A stretch of 64,000 bases of DNA from Loripinus fragilis (Eukaryota > Mollusca > Bivalvia > Lucinida > Lucinidae), in contig OZ026515.1 in assembly GCA_964019695.1 (NCBI GenBank), forward strand, positions 36,162,994-36,226,993, in the 5' to 3' direction. Below the pieces are notes generated by a model. That model searched no databases, was not told where the DNA came from, and was given only the letters and a program-made list of their open reading frames with translations. The position numbers and the translations under genes were made by a program. Below, piece by piece: positions 46,901 through 61,900 of the stretch (position 1 is the first letter of the stretch; the number at the start of each line of letters is the position of its first letter).

Positions 46901-49900
46901 ATAATTGATTTCTATGGGTAAGTCTGATCTCTAGAAATACGCAGTCATCAGTAAAATAGTTCTTTTGTTTTATATTCTGGTTTGAAACAGTCTCTGAAGA
47001 TGAGTAGTCAAATTTTAAGCGTTTAAAAATGCTGTCTGAAACGAAATGAAATAAATCTTTCTCGAACAATTTCTTTAAAAGATATTAAGTTTTTCTCTTG
47101 GAAACTTTTATATATTGTACATAGATAATTAAAGTTATTCTGTTAGAAAATAAAGCATTCAAATGGGATGTTTACTTTTTAAAATAGACTTGAACATCAA
47201 ATTTTAGGGTATACAGTTTCCATAGCAACACTAAATTGTATGAAAATACTCAAATGAAATATTCGGTGATTAGTTTTATCGGTAATAGATACTTGAAATA
47301 TCTAAGAAATTGAGTGGGCTGTGAGTTTTGAGAATATGCTTTTCAAACTCTACCAAGACATATTTTATACATAAGATACATGTACCCATTTGGGTACTTG
47401 TATGGAAGAACTTATTAAAGTAAGTAAGGATGCAAAAATCAGGAATCGATACAATCAAGTACCACACCTGACCCAGGGTACCAATGGGAAAGTGACAAAC
47501 TCACAGTTAGACACCACAAACGAGAGCCAAAAGGTCAGCCCTTTCCCAGCAGGTGACCACAAAGCACATATAAACAGACGTGCACAAAGACATAGCAAAC
47601 ACAAGACAGAACAAAAAACATAAAAGATCCACAAAAGAAGTTCCGCCTTGGAACGGTCAGTAAAATATTTTACAGGAGGGCTTAAACCGGTTTCACCGCG
47701 CGCCAACCTCACCCTTAATTCAGATGTGGATCAAAACACATAGATATTTGGTTTGCATGAAAGACCTCTAACTTATCAATGCATCATCTCCTAAAACATA
47801 TAAATCAAGATATAACAAGGAGATAAAGCAAAGATAAGGACTCAACAGTAAATAAAACTGAATACCGGAGCAAAAGAAATCCAACAGGTAAACCCGGTGG
47901 GCCTGACAAACAGCCAAAGCATCAGGCCCCTACCATCTCATCAATAGTTAAGTCTTTAAGTCGAAACCATCATAGAGTCTGAAGTCCGACCCACAGGCGT
48001 GCAATTAAAGAGGAAAGCGAAGTTGCCAACCATGATTCAAAGCCCAGTTTCCAAGCAAAAACATGCACACATAGGCTGTTTCTCATTTTAATAATAGACT
48101 GAGTGTGCCTCTAAACTAAAAAGAAAATTTCAAACTTAAATACGTATTTTATTAGAAGATACATCCGTTTTAGCTCTTAAAATCAATTAAAAGGGAGTAG
48201 GGATGTATTTCTGGCCACTGTGTTTTGGCTATGCTTTAAATAACCCTTTTGTCTATTTGGCAATACCAGGGGCACATATAAGCAAAATTTGTTTGTTTTA
48301 TTTATATGCAACCGCAAAAAATGAAATTCAAATCTGTTCAAATAAACATGAAACAGGTCTCGTAATGTATGAGATCCCATGTTTTCTTTTAAATAATAAC
48401 GAGTATCTGCAATACATATTTAGAAAGAAAAAAAATCAAAAAGATTACTTTAGTAAATACCAATATTAAATTGTTTACATAAAATTTTCATAGGTTAATA
48501 ATTCAAGTTATGTCATAAATATAGTCAGCCTCCAGACATGTATGAACACTTGTTGAATAGGACTTAGTTGGTCTTCCTGGTGTATTGTGATGGTTGTGTG
48601 GCTCTTACTCGCGGTGCCATGGGTTTGTCTGCGGTTTGTGATTGTGGTATATCTGGTCATACTCACTTACTATTCTTAAATAAACAATTAACAACAAAAA
48701 ATGTGCAACTTTTAAGCTTAAACATGGTACATATAGAAATGGCTGATCTTTGTTTTCTTGGTAACACGCTTTATATTATTTATAGATGTCCTAAATCCAT
48801 ATAGCTGGCACTGTTTACAGTTTACTTCGTGGCTGTATATTGACATGTATGTAAATTTCCTGCCCAAATTATTTAATGATCAGTTTAGTTGAAGTCTGTA
48901 TATTACCTTACCTTCATTTCCTGTAACACAGGCAACATTCATCCAACGAAAAGTTTAATTTCTGGCTGTATGATAGCACTTACCTCTATGTTTTGTATCA
49001 AAAACACAAACTACCATCATCTAGGGAAAATATAACTGTAACTTCAGAAAATTTCACCAATAACATTAAAAGACATACTTGCCTAGATAAACAATCACGA
49101 CTAGAACATGCTTTATCTACATTATTGACGACTGAGTGATTTCGCCACTTTGCTCGGCTTTTATTTTCAGTAAACATAGCAACAACGAAGCTTCATGAAA
49201 ATAAAGCCCTTGCGAAAATTTCTGAATTTACAGTAGTTGCTGGTTATACATTTACACTAGCTTTTATTTCATGTAACACAGGTACCATATATTTTCTATT
49301 GTCTATAGCATGATATGCCTATTAAAATATGTTGTTTTTGGTTGTACATCAACACTGGCTCCCTTTTGTAGCACATGCTGTAGTAACTCAAGATACATTA
49401 AGCTTAACACTTACCTCCATTGCCTGTAGCACATGCTACAATTACCCATGAAACCGCTAGACCCCAGCCAGAGCGGCTTGCAGCGTTGTAGACAGCATTT
49501 AGTGTGTTACTCAATTGGGGAACTCCAGTATCATCATAGAGACCGTAGATAACAAGTATACCAATAGCTGTGGCGACAAGCCAGCAAAACAGATTGAGAA
49601 TCTAAAACAAAACATGCCAATTAATTTTAGCAACAATTCGATTTATGGAATGTTCATGGAATCATAAATACCTCGGGTCTCTTGCAAAGTAAGTGAAGCC
49701 CAAAGGGACAAACAGACAAAATTGAATTTATTGCTTCTATTTAAATTTACTTACAAATATCTTAAATATAGATATTATTTACAGTAAAGGAAACAAAACA
49801 GATTTGCATTTAATATGTAATCGTATTAATGGATTTGTTGGAGTGTAAAATGGAAAAGTAGAATAACCAATGTAAACACAGACAGCCAATGAGGCAAACA

Positions 49901-52900
49901 AGTGGCTTGTTTTGCATTTACGACTCAGGTGTTAACGGCTGTCAATCACAATACCTGACTCACTTCTGGTGAATAAAGTTGATGCTTGAAGCGTATTACA
50001 TGGGCAAGTGAGCTTGGTAGCTGTCAATTATATTTATGTCTATAACGATTCGAAAAAAATAAAGATTTATTAATGGCTTGCTTTAAAAATGTAAATATAC
50101 CTACCTATACATGTATAGTACTTAAAAAGGATAGAAGAATGTATTTATAGATTCTTTAAAACATAATAAAAAACAGAACTAAAGAGACATCAGTGTTTAG
50201 TCCAGCATTAGAGTAGCTACATAAATTTGATTTGTTCATGATACTCCATTTGTACCTAATGTCCTCATTTTGTACCATAGACAAACTGTACAGACATAGA
50301 TCCAACAACACATACCACAACGTTAAGCTGGTGTCTTCGTTATTTGTCAAGTAAAACTGTATCATAAAAAACATATATTTCGTGGAACAATGCAGCACTT
50401 ACTCACAAACTGATAGTTAAAGACTAATAATTGGCAAATCTTTATCACATATTGAGAACAGACATTCAAATGAAAACTGACAAATAATCAATGATGAAAA
50501 TGAATAAAAGTATTTAATGTAAAGATATTAAACTTATCCAAATACAAAAGACGCCTTAAGCAGATGAGTTTTTCTCACACAAAAAAATGTGGCTTGTGTG
50601 TGCTTATAGCTGTCTTTGGAGTGCGATCATTTTTTTCAATTTTAGTCTTTCAAAAATAGTAAGTGAGTATGATCAGGAAACACCACATTCACAAACTGCA
50701 GACAACCCCGTGGCACCGCGAGGAAGAGCCGCTCAACTATCAAGAGACACCAGGAAGACAAATTAAGTAAAGCAACCTAAAAAGTTGGTTAACGGCTTAG
50801 CTTTCTATCAGCTGGCATTTTATTGTATAGTTACTGAGAGCTGTTATCGTTTGTTACTACCACTTATGACCATTGGGTGATTATCCAGATGCTTATTCTG
50901 CTTATATTCGTAAATATGATAACTTGCACTCTATCGTAGGTACTTACAGTTTACAGTTGATTCGGTAGAGACTATGATAATTATACACTATATCCACTGC
51001 AGTTTGAATTTGAATATGCTTTTGTTTATGTTAATATATACCAAATAAGAGAAAAAAGGATTGGTCAGTATTAGATTATATTTATTTTATAGCTGATTCA
51101 GAATAGTCTTCGCTTGTAGCTGACTTTGCGTGGAGTGTGATTTTAGTTGTTAATGTAGAGAACTTAGTTAACTCTGCGTTATCCTTTTCATATTCTCTGA
51201 TCAAACTAAGTTCTGTAGGAGCATTATTTTGCTATATACCCACAGTAGCCTTTGTTTTTAAATGGTTATACAGAAAACTTGATTTCATATACCACTTCAG
51301 AATTAAGGATGAGGTTGGACCAGTAAAATATTTTACTGACAGTTCCAAGGCGGCACTTCTTTTGTGGATATTTTATGTTTTTTTCTTGTCTTGTGTTTGT
51401 TATGCTTTTGTGCGCGTCTGTTTATTTGTGCCTCGTGGTCACCTGCTGGGAAAGGGCTGACCTCTTGGCTCTCGTTTATGGTGTATAACTGTAAATTTGT
51501 AACTTTTTCATTGGTATACTGGGTCAGGTGTGGTACTTAATTGTATTGATTCCTGATCTTTGCACCCATATTTACTTTAAATATATATCCATGATACTAA
51601 TGGCTTGCAGTTGAATGTAAAACAAGTAATTAATACTATACCCTTGGTATTTTCAGTTTGCAGTTGGTTATATAGAGAACATAGCCAGCAAAGAATCCGA
51701 TAACATATGGTCCAATACGAGCCCATGGTTTGTCATAAATGGTGTCGAAGATCTTGCCTGTCCTGTAATTCAGAAGTATATATACCACTTTTTACCATTT
51801 ATCATCTGGGGCCTCACAAATTCATGATGTTTGTTAAGGATTCTAGGCTTTTGTGTTTAAGTTAAAAGTTACAGTCTTAGAAGGTTATAACAATTTTGGA
51901 GTTACTTCTGAGGTAGCATTTAAAGAAACATAAAGTAAGTTCCCAGCTAGCAATCTATATGTGACCCATATGGGACCTATATGGGCACCAATATGGGGAG
52001 TGCAACCAGGTTATATAGTCCGGCCAGTTAAGGGAGACTGGGTGGTTCTTAGCAAAGACACACCCTTGGACATTTCCATATAAAAATCGGTAAAACAGAG
52101 TGGGCTTATCCACCTGTGAAACGCTTTACAGCTGTAAACCTGTATAAACCTGTCGTAGTTTTGAGCTCATTGTGAGAAAAAGGCATCGCGAATTAATTTG
52201 GATAACAAGGAGACTGACTAGTCTAGATATATGCGCTCTGACAATGTTTCAAAATTTTAACTATTCAAATTATAATACTGAATTCGAAAATAAAATAATG
52301 GTCCTCAATGAAAAGATAGTACTATGGATTAAATACTTAAATTGGTCAGAACATGAGATGATGGTTCTTATTACATCGGCCTGTGGCGAAGGCTCTGACG
52401 AGCCTGCATGTACACATGACCTCGCCAGGGCTTTCGCTTCTCGCATAAACAAAGTATGCAAGTTGAAGAAGACTCCAAACACTTTTTAGACATCTAGTCT
52501 CTCTGAACACGCCAGAATAAGCGATTATTAGAGGCTTTTCGGAATGCATAAATCCAAATCTCATGTTTGTATGCCCTTTTCTCATGATCCAGATACTTAA
52601 CCATTGTCCGGCTGCATTCTAATTGGTGATTTATTATTATTTGTCAGGCTTAAAAATTAAACCAGTTTTGCCATACAGACAGAATTTGAAGAATGTGCAA
52701 ACCTACCCTCCCCAAAAACTTTCACAACTTATCCATCCCGGTAAATGAAATGCAGCAGGTCCCCAGCATCATACTAAAGATAAACGTTTACCAGGCATGC
52801 TAACGTATAAAGTTGGTCACCTTTGTCGTCTGCGCTTCAGTTGGTTGCACGAGTAAAGCGTACATAGGCTATTACACCCGATTTACTGTAGACTAGTCTT

Positions 52901-55900
52901 ATTTGACAGTGTATGACAGTGCTCTATCTGACACGCCCAGTCTCTGTTAGCTGGTCGCACTATATATGAGACCTATTTGGGCTGGCCCATGTAAATAATT
53001 AGAATAAATAGTAGAAGCAAGGGCTGATCCAATATTTCTTGATAGGGATTCAAATTTACAAAGGGGGGTTCGATTTGAAAATTGTACCTGATTATTTGAT
53101 ATTTTATGCTGATTTCTATTCCTTGTGAAAATGGAGTAACTTTGTCTCAAAGGGGGGTTCAAGTGAACAACATAAATCCCCTCTGTATCTCTGTAGAAGC
53201 CAGTCATGCATTTTAAACAAGTTAATAAATTTAAATAATATTTTGATATCATTGCTTTTTTCTTTATGTGGATGTTATGTGGGACCAATATGGGACCCAT
53301 CTTGGCAACCCGCATATCTTTGCTTTATCTCCTTGTTATATCTTGATTTGTCTTTCATGCAAACCAAATATCTATGTGTCTTGGTCCACATCTGAATAAA
53401 GGGTAAGGTTGGCGCCATGAAACCGGCTTAACCCCTCCAGTAAAATATTTTACTGACCGTTCCAAGGCAGCATTTCTTTTGTGGATCATTTATGGTTTTT
53501 TTTCTGTTTTGTGTTGGCTATGCCTTTGTGCGTGTCTGTATATATGTGCCTTGTGGTCACCTGCTGGGAAAGGGCTGACCTTTTGGCTCTCGTTTAGGGT
53601 GTCTTCCTGTGAATTTGTCACTTTCCAATTGGTATCATGGGCAAGATGTGGTACTTGATTGTATTTATTCCTGATCTTTGCACCCTTACTTTCTTCCTAA
53701 AATATGTGAGGTTTAAGATACATATTACGTGCATGGTAATAATATCCACTAATTGTAATTTTTCTCTTGATTTACAATAATTCAGTAGAATTCTGAGTGC
53801 ACTTTTCCTGGACTGTAAAAATTGGCTGATGGCGTGCTTAGAGATTAACAATTTAAAAATGCATATGATGACTACATTTGCTGTTACAACCACGGAAAAG
53901 TAGATATACAGAATATGAACTGGTGTGCTTGATGGAACAGGTTTTACTTTCATTTTTACAGATGAACATATTAATGCAATGGGCTCTACTGGCAATGCAT
54001 AATTATACCTTTTTTGAGTACTAAGATGTTTAAGATATTTTTCTCGCTATTTGGAATGTCTCAAATTTTTGTTTCACAATTTTCAATCCATACTTAAGAT
54101 ATTGAAGGTTTTACTACTTATGCACAAAATAAGTAAGGTAAGTAACCTCTTTTAAACGCCAATGGTGACGTATCCAGTAGGCATATAGGTCTAAAAATTG
54201 GTATGAGCGTTTTTCTTGCTAAATAAGATTGTGTTATCATGTAGCAAGAACCAACATCTCATGTGCTGGTCCATGCAACTATATTTATTTGGAAGCCAGT
54301 TTGTACTAGTAGTGAACATTTTCGATTGCATTCACAGGTCACATTTACAGTAAAACCTGTTTATACGAGAAACGTAGCAGTGCAAAGTTGATTTGCAAAG
54401 TTGATATGAACAACATAAATCCCCTCTGTATCAGAAAACTCTAAAAATTGGTTTTAAGACTAACTATCGACTAACTTTCGCTAAGTGAATGTCAAAAGTA
54501 TTGCACAAGGCTACAATGGGAGCATTCTGCAATATTTCTTATATTCATTTAACTGCCATGTGTCATTAAGATATTTTTGTCTTATTTGGAGTGTCTATTT
54601 ACACAGGTTTACTGTGTGTTATCGATATTGGTCAGGACCAGCTCACTGTGTCACAGTTGATTTTTCGTGTGAATACATATGAAAATTTATCATTATATAT
54701 ATACTTAAAGCCAAAAGTAACTTTACACTTTGAACTACTGAATATATCTTTACTGTTTTCGAGTTAACCAAATAAAATATTGCAATGAGTTGCTGGTACT
54801 CGCCCTAAACCTAATTCACGAAAAACAACTTAGGTAGATTAATCTTCTTTCGAGTTATCTGTGCTTTCATTAAAAACACACAATCAGCATTTCCTAACAA
54901 AATCCAAAGTAAACCTAGAATTTGAACACGCTATTTTAAGGGCCATCGATTGCCCATTAAAAATACTGCAAGACATTTTGTCTCTGACGTATAGTTTGCT
55001 TTTGGCAGCATCTTAAAGTTGGTTTACTTTGAAATTATCTCCCTTTGAATTAAAACAATAGTAAACTTTAGTCCCAGCTGAAAGCTTTATCTCAGATGAC
55101 ATTTGGATTTTTTATCAGCGATTTGTTGGGACTTCTGCCCTGAGTATGTGACAAGATAATCTGATAAAAATTCCCATCGATTTGGAAGAAAAACGGCAAA
55201 CAATTTCTTATGGGAAATTCCATTGAGAGCACTATTAAGTTCACAAAAGGGGTTATGTCCGTAAAAAGACAACTCTAATTTGTGTTATTCGAAGGGTGAT
55301 TCGGGCTGATTTGGACTTTAAACAACAATTCAATAGCCTGTCTTTCAGACTGGTTCTTTAAAATTAAAAATTGTCCAATAGCAAAGCTACAGTAACGCAT
55401 CTAAAAGTGATGCACTTTGGAAAAGTTTATTTTGCCCCCTTGCTTCTTTCATTAGGGCATTTTGGTTGCATTAATGACAGTAAAAACATGAAATTAAAAT
55501 GTCATATGAATAATTGATTGAAGTTTAATATGAAGTAAACACATTTAAAATACCAATCACCAATACTCAGAAAAGGTATATATAATAACAGTGTAAAGTT
55601 ACTTTTGGCTTTAAGTATATATATACACAGAACCGAAGTTATAAAAGGCCACCTACACATTTTAGCGCCTGTTCATAAAGTAAACGTCGTTCTTACAAAA
55701 TTTTAATTCCATAAAAATTCAAGGCTTTTTCGAGATGCTGAAAATTATTCCATTTCAAATTACTGGTAGATCTTGCACAGACGAAGTCAGAGTAAAGGTA
55801 CCTTCATTTCAAAGAGTCACACTTATTACTGAAATATAAAATATTCCTCAGATGTGTTATCCATTTAAAATCTAATTAGTTTGAGCTGTTTATAAAAGCT

Positions 55901-58900
55901 GTGTTATAAGATAAAAAAGAATCAAAAGTTTTGTGACAATTGAACTCTACGTTTCTCTTCTACGTTAACATGAAGGCAGCCACTATCAGCAGCTTAATCA
56001 AAGAGTTTAAGCTTTAACCATTCAATTTGCATATCAACTTTGCACTGCTCTGTAGGCTTTATTATCTGTGGCACCGCATTGGAATTTTCAGACATTATTT
56101 ATTATGAATAGGCTTCCCTGTTTTATTTTAAAAATCGAAAATATCTTTGGCATATGCTATTTAAATGACCTTTAAATTGCAGAATAAAACCGGAAGTGGA
56201 CATCAGTCTTGGAAGAATAACTGTAAAAAAAAGGGCTGATCCAAGTTGCATTGTGTTTGGTCTAACATGTTTACATAAAATAAAACGCATACAATGATAT
56301 AAGTATGTGCATTTGATTATTTTCGAAAATATCAGAAAATATGGAAAATTGACTTTTTTTAAAAAATCATAAAAAAATCGTTCATAAGCAAAACTTCAAC
56401 GGATCAGTGTCTTTTCAAGTTGGCTAGACAGGTTTAAAATCACCTGTACTTCAATTTGAAAAAAAATGCACTTAAAATAAGTAGGGTGCAAAGATAGTTC
56501 ACAGGTTTGCTGTGTGTTATCGATTTTTGCATTTTTGAACCTAAAAATTGTAAAGTGATAGAAAAATCTTTCAAAGCACCACTTAACTTTAGTCCATTGG
56601 AATTCACATACATGTATAGGGTAAAAGTTCATTTTAAAAACATTAGCGCTAAATCAGAAGAAATGAAATTGAAAAGTGGCCACTTAGAACTTCGTTTCAT
56701 TGTAGATACATGTTTATTACGAGTATGCTAAATCATCTTATTCATTTATACCAGTATATCTTTCAGTACTTACTGATCAAACATTAGATTTGGTGGTGAA
56801 TGGTCTCTATAAGATATGTAACCAGCAGATCCCCAACATACTGCAAGCAAAGCACCACAGGACAAAATGCCTAATGTTGTTGAACTGAAACAGGGCAGAA
56901 AAATACTTTAATGTTATAGCTGATCCAGGTTCAACTATATATAACGGGACAAGCTTTCAATTTGTATGACATTATTTTGGACCAATAAGCAATTTCAACA
57001 GGGTATGGAATGTTTGCTGTAATAAAAAAAAGATTCATCCACCATGCTACAAAAATCCTTGCGATTGGTATGCGCATACTACATTTTAATACAATTAAAT
57101 GCATGTATGGTTTTAAAAATAGTGAATTATACTAAAACCAACTGCTAATCGGTCACCTTACATCTTTACGCTAGTTCATCAAGTGAAGCGTAGGGTATAC
57201 AAAATTCATGTTTTTTTAAGTGAAGCAATACTATGCCCAGACTCTGCAAGTTATTTCATTTAAAAATGACGTGTACTTTTTGCACTGACGAAGTTATAGA
57301 AAAGGTACCCTCATTTCAAAAAGTCACGCTTTTTCTACGATATAAACCATAACACAAACAAACGTTTTTGTTTTTTGAAGATGTTACTGGCTAGGGTGAT
57401 ATAAGAAGAATAAACTTTAATAGTTTTGATTCCATCAGACTCGTCGTTTTTGTTTCTCAACAACATAAGACAAACACTTTTAGCAGGTTAATCATTGAAA
57501 TTCAGCTTTAAGCTTGCAATTTACATAGAGCTTTTGCACTGCTTTGTACTCTTTATCATCAGCGACACCGCATTGAAATTTTCAGCGATTATTCATTATC
57601 ACCAGACGTGACTGTCCTTCTTTGAAAATTGAAAAATCAAATATATAATGCTACCAAATCGATTTTTAAACTCTCACATTGAAACCAGAAGTGTACAGTA
57701 GTTGTAAAACAATATTCACCAAAAAATGGACTAATCAAGTTCTACTGTGTTTGGCCTACTGTGTTTAAATAAAATTAAGTGTATTTAACAATTTTACCAG
57801 AAAATACTGGTGAATTGGACAGATCAGTTTGTAACTATCTAAACGTCAATTTTATAAAAAATAAAACTACTCTCAAAACCATTTTTTCTTTAAAAAATTC
57901 GATTTTTGCATTTTTAACCACAAAATCTTTGAAGTAAAAGAAAACTGTTCAAAAACACTGCTAAACGTTTGTTCATTAAAATACACATATATAGGCAAAA
58001 AATCATTTCAATTTTATTAGCGTTTGGTCAGAAATAATGAGTTTGAAAAGTGACCAATTAGAACTTGGTTTTAGTATATAAATTAAAAAAATGTTATTGA
58101 AAAATATTATTGTAAATATAGAATGTCAACAGAGTCAGCATAATAGCATGGTCTATACCAATGTGTTTGGAGGTTTTGTGTGTGTACCTGGGTTTCAGAC
58201 ATATGCTGCTAAATACTTTATTTGTAGCTGTGTTCCTTGGCTATAACCGGCAGGGTATATGGTTTTCTGATTTTTATTTCCAGGAGCACCAGAAGACTCA
58301 CCAGCAGTGGTTCTGGTTTTAAAGCATCTCAGAAGACGGAGCTATGGCTTAACGGCTAAATAAATCCCACATAAAATCTGTTCAATACTTTGCATATTCT
58401 TTGTTTTACGGATGTACTGTCAGCTAATAAAATAAAAAAAGATATGTAACCATGCTCAATTTTACATAATTTGATATGGAAGTTTTAAGAATTTTGACCA
58501 TTTTCTTAACATTTGAAAGAATAATCTTAGTCCTAAATATTAAGCTAAAATAGCTTTAAATCTTTGCCCAGCTTCTTTATCTTAATTTCAGTTATTGCTC
58601 ATGACCTCAAGTTTTATTTTAGAAAATATGGAAACGTATTTGTTATGATCCCAAGCTTGGACAAGATATTGCAGGATTGATTTTAGTAAATCCCCAATAT
58701 AGGATTAATGAGGGATTTTTAGCGCCAATTATATATTGAAAAATCTGACATTGTTAGTCTTAAATTTTTGTTTTTATAACATGGACTATTATTTTCCCTT
58801 AAAGAAAAAAGGAATAAAATTCGGTATTCAACAGCTAATTTTCTTTAAGGAGGGACAAATTTAACCCCTCCCCAACAAATTTAGGGCATACGTCGATAAA

Positions 58901-61900
58901 AAGTGAACGAATGATGTTTGACCAATTTTATAATTCCATATTACTAGTTTGAAGTAACTCAGCAATAAAATGCTGAAAAAACACAATGTAAAATAGGTGC
59001 AAACCCAGGAATCAAGCCTAGTTCTCTGATTTTACAGTCTGACACTAATCGCTAGGCCAGGACGCCAAGTCATTTGTGACTCGCAATTATTGCATTTATT
59101 GAGTAGATTAGTTTTTGGACGCAGAAAATTCGCCATATATGCCTTTAAGCTGTCCAATATTGGAGAAAACAGACAATATACTAACAAAACCACAACAAAT
59201 TTGCACTACCAGCCTCTTTAAAGTTAACTACATAATAAAACAACTTACTAGTAGAGTGGAATCAGCATTAGTGGACTCAATACATAGAACTGCATATCAT
59301 TAGCTAAGTACCAAGCGTGACCCATACACTGGAAAAATAAATCAAATATATATCAGCATCAATGAATTGATTTAACCCACAGCAATGCATGTAAATAGCT
59401 AATTGCTTACATGGGCAAGAGAGATAATACTCTGTTCATTGGAGCTACTTCAACTTATATTATTCAAAAATTTCAACCTCTTGTAATAATTGTATTTAAA
59501 CATTACAACAGATGGCGTTGTGTTGCATGGATCAGCAGTTACTCATAGTGTGCTAGCAGTGTAAATAATATACAAACATCTGGTGTTTTGTGGACTTTTG
59601 TGATGTTTACAATCGGATCAAGGGATATGGAGAAAAATGCATAATACAATATGGACCTTGTCGCTCGAAAACCTGTCCTCGGGGTGTCCAACAAAGCGAG
59701 TTTCTAACCAATCTCCTCAGCTACAATGACTAGCTAGTAAATTGGAAATTCACCTGCAGCAAGTTTACATTGCATTAGTCAGATGGCCTCCATGCGAGCT
59801 GAACATTTCTCGTACTTCAACAACAGCAGAATCTAGGGCGAAGATTTGGTACCAGTAAAATGCATTTAAGCCCCCCGGTGGCTTAGGCTGCTGTCCGTTC
59901 TAAGGCGGTGGTTCTGTTGTTGTTGGCTTTTTGTTTATTGTTACTCCCATTGTGGGAGTCTGTAATTGTTCTATGTTTTGTTGTACGTTACTTTATGTCC
60001 ATTCTAGTATTGCAATCATCTTGATGGGGAAGAGAGAGCTGATTGTTTTGCTTAATTTGTCTTCCTAGTGTCTCGTGATGGTTGAGCGGCTCTTCCTCGC
60101 GGTGCCACTGGGTAGTCTGCAGTTTGTGATTGTGGTATTTCCTGATCATACTCACGTACTATTTTTTACATATAATACTTTCTAAAAGCGAATAACAAAG
60201 GCGCTGATCAGAATGCGCGGGTGCACAGGCTGGTCTGCACCTGTCTTGGTTGCAGACCCCGAAGACCCGAAGACAGGTTTTCTCGCGTCAAGGCCCATAT
60301 ATTGTACGAGTAAACACAATCAAGTGGGTAAGATGTTTTTTTTATTTAATGGACACACATTTTCAAAGAACCCTTTATGAACCCCTATCATGTCAATATT
60401 TTGCCTATATAATATCGTCTGCTTATCACATTTGCTAAATAAATTCAAATGCACTCTGTAACAATTTGAATCAACGCACCAAACTGAAAAACAAAACAAA
60501 CAGACCAGTTTGTTTCTAAGGGAGCAGTCTGATTTAGAGTCACATTTGTAACAAAGGCTGGCTACCAAACAACATTAATAGATGGGAAAACAGATGAAAT
60601 ATATCATGAATTGCTCGAAAATGAATTCCCTGTCAGCAATCAATGCCGAGTCACCATCTGCCCAAAAGTGAAATGCCATTCAGATGGGGTTTCACTAGTG
60701 GGCCTATGGTGGAAATGGCGTTTCGCTGGCGGGCTGATGGTGGCCCATTTACATATGCTTACTGGGGATTAATATTATTTGGAGACATAATAAAATGTTC
60801 TTACCATATCTGTTACAGGAAACAGATTATTGATATATAAGAGATTCCTCCACCAGTATTGTCCACAGGTTTTGCTGTCAATTCCCTCTTGAGCCCACTC
60901 TGGTCCATTATACATATATTTACTTAGACACACGTAGAACATCATGAATAACATATAGGGTGGTGTCAGTCTGAATGAGAACAAAGAGGGCAAGCATAAA
61001 TGAGTCTTCGTTATGCTGTATATCATATATGTTTTAAGTAATCGTACATGTGTGTGTATATGTATACATGAAACGTATGTATAGATCTATCAAACTTAAG
61101 CTAGATTTCGTAAACGGGTGTGGTCAAAGAATAAAGGAACAATATTGCTGTAGTTTGTTTGCTTGTTTGATTTGATTCTTTACGTCCCATCAAAATCTTT
61201 CTGTTATATAGAAGCGGGTCTTCCTGTGCTGAACCAGTACTAAGGTAGGATTAATGTGTCTTGCTCAAGAACACAACACAGTGACGCTGGTGAGGCTCGA
61301 ACTTGTGGCCCCTCAGTCTCGAGTCAAGCACTCTACCGCTATGCCACTGCTATTCCCTATACTGTTTTAGTATACGGCAGTTAAATTAGCATGCTTAGGT
61401 CAATATAACAGAGCAAGGAATTCCTTGGAATTGCCCTAGATATACTTTATGAATATTTGGGGTGGGGCAAAGATTCGGAATGTTTAGGTAACCTGAAATA
61501 TACATCTTTCGTTAACCTAATTACATACAGAGTTTTGATAGATAATCTGGAAAAAACTTTGCTGGTATCACCCTTACCAACTTTAGAACGGAATATCTCA
61601 AGATGTGAAAAGTCTACACTGACGTAGGTGGTATAAATTAGATATACCATGTTTTCCACCTGCACTTAAAAGCTCGTGGATTATCTCTACGTACAGGCGG
61701 ACGATCCATGGTATAACTATTACTTATACCATGTTTTGGTCAATTTGATTACGTGCTTTGACTGGCTCAGTTTCTTCAAAACCCTTGGCACTTATCATGC
61801 TTCATATTTTTGGGCATAGACGCAGGGCAACCTGTCTTAAAGTTTTTAACAAAGTCATATCCAAACCAACCTGTTCAGCTGAGAGATTGCCTAGAATATT

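Noticed and set aside
52172..52489. 105-codon ORF (ACGEGSDEPAC)
   Set aside because: Looks like a repeat-derived conceptual protein; no splice signals and no conserved family.
59020..59060. tRNA-like segment with GCTAGGCCAGGACGCC
   Set aside because: No convincing A and B boxes at proper spacing and no cloverleaf could be drawn.
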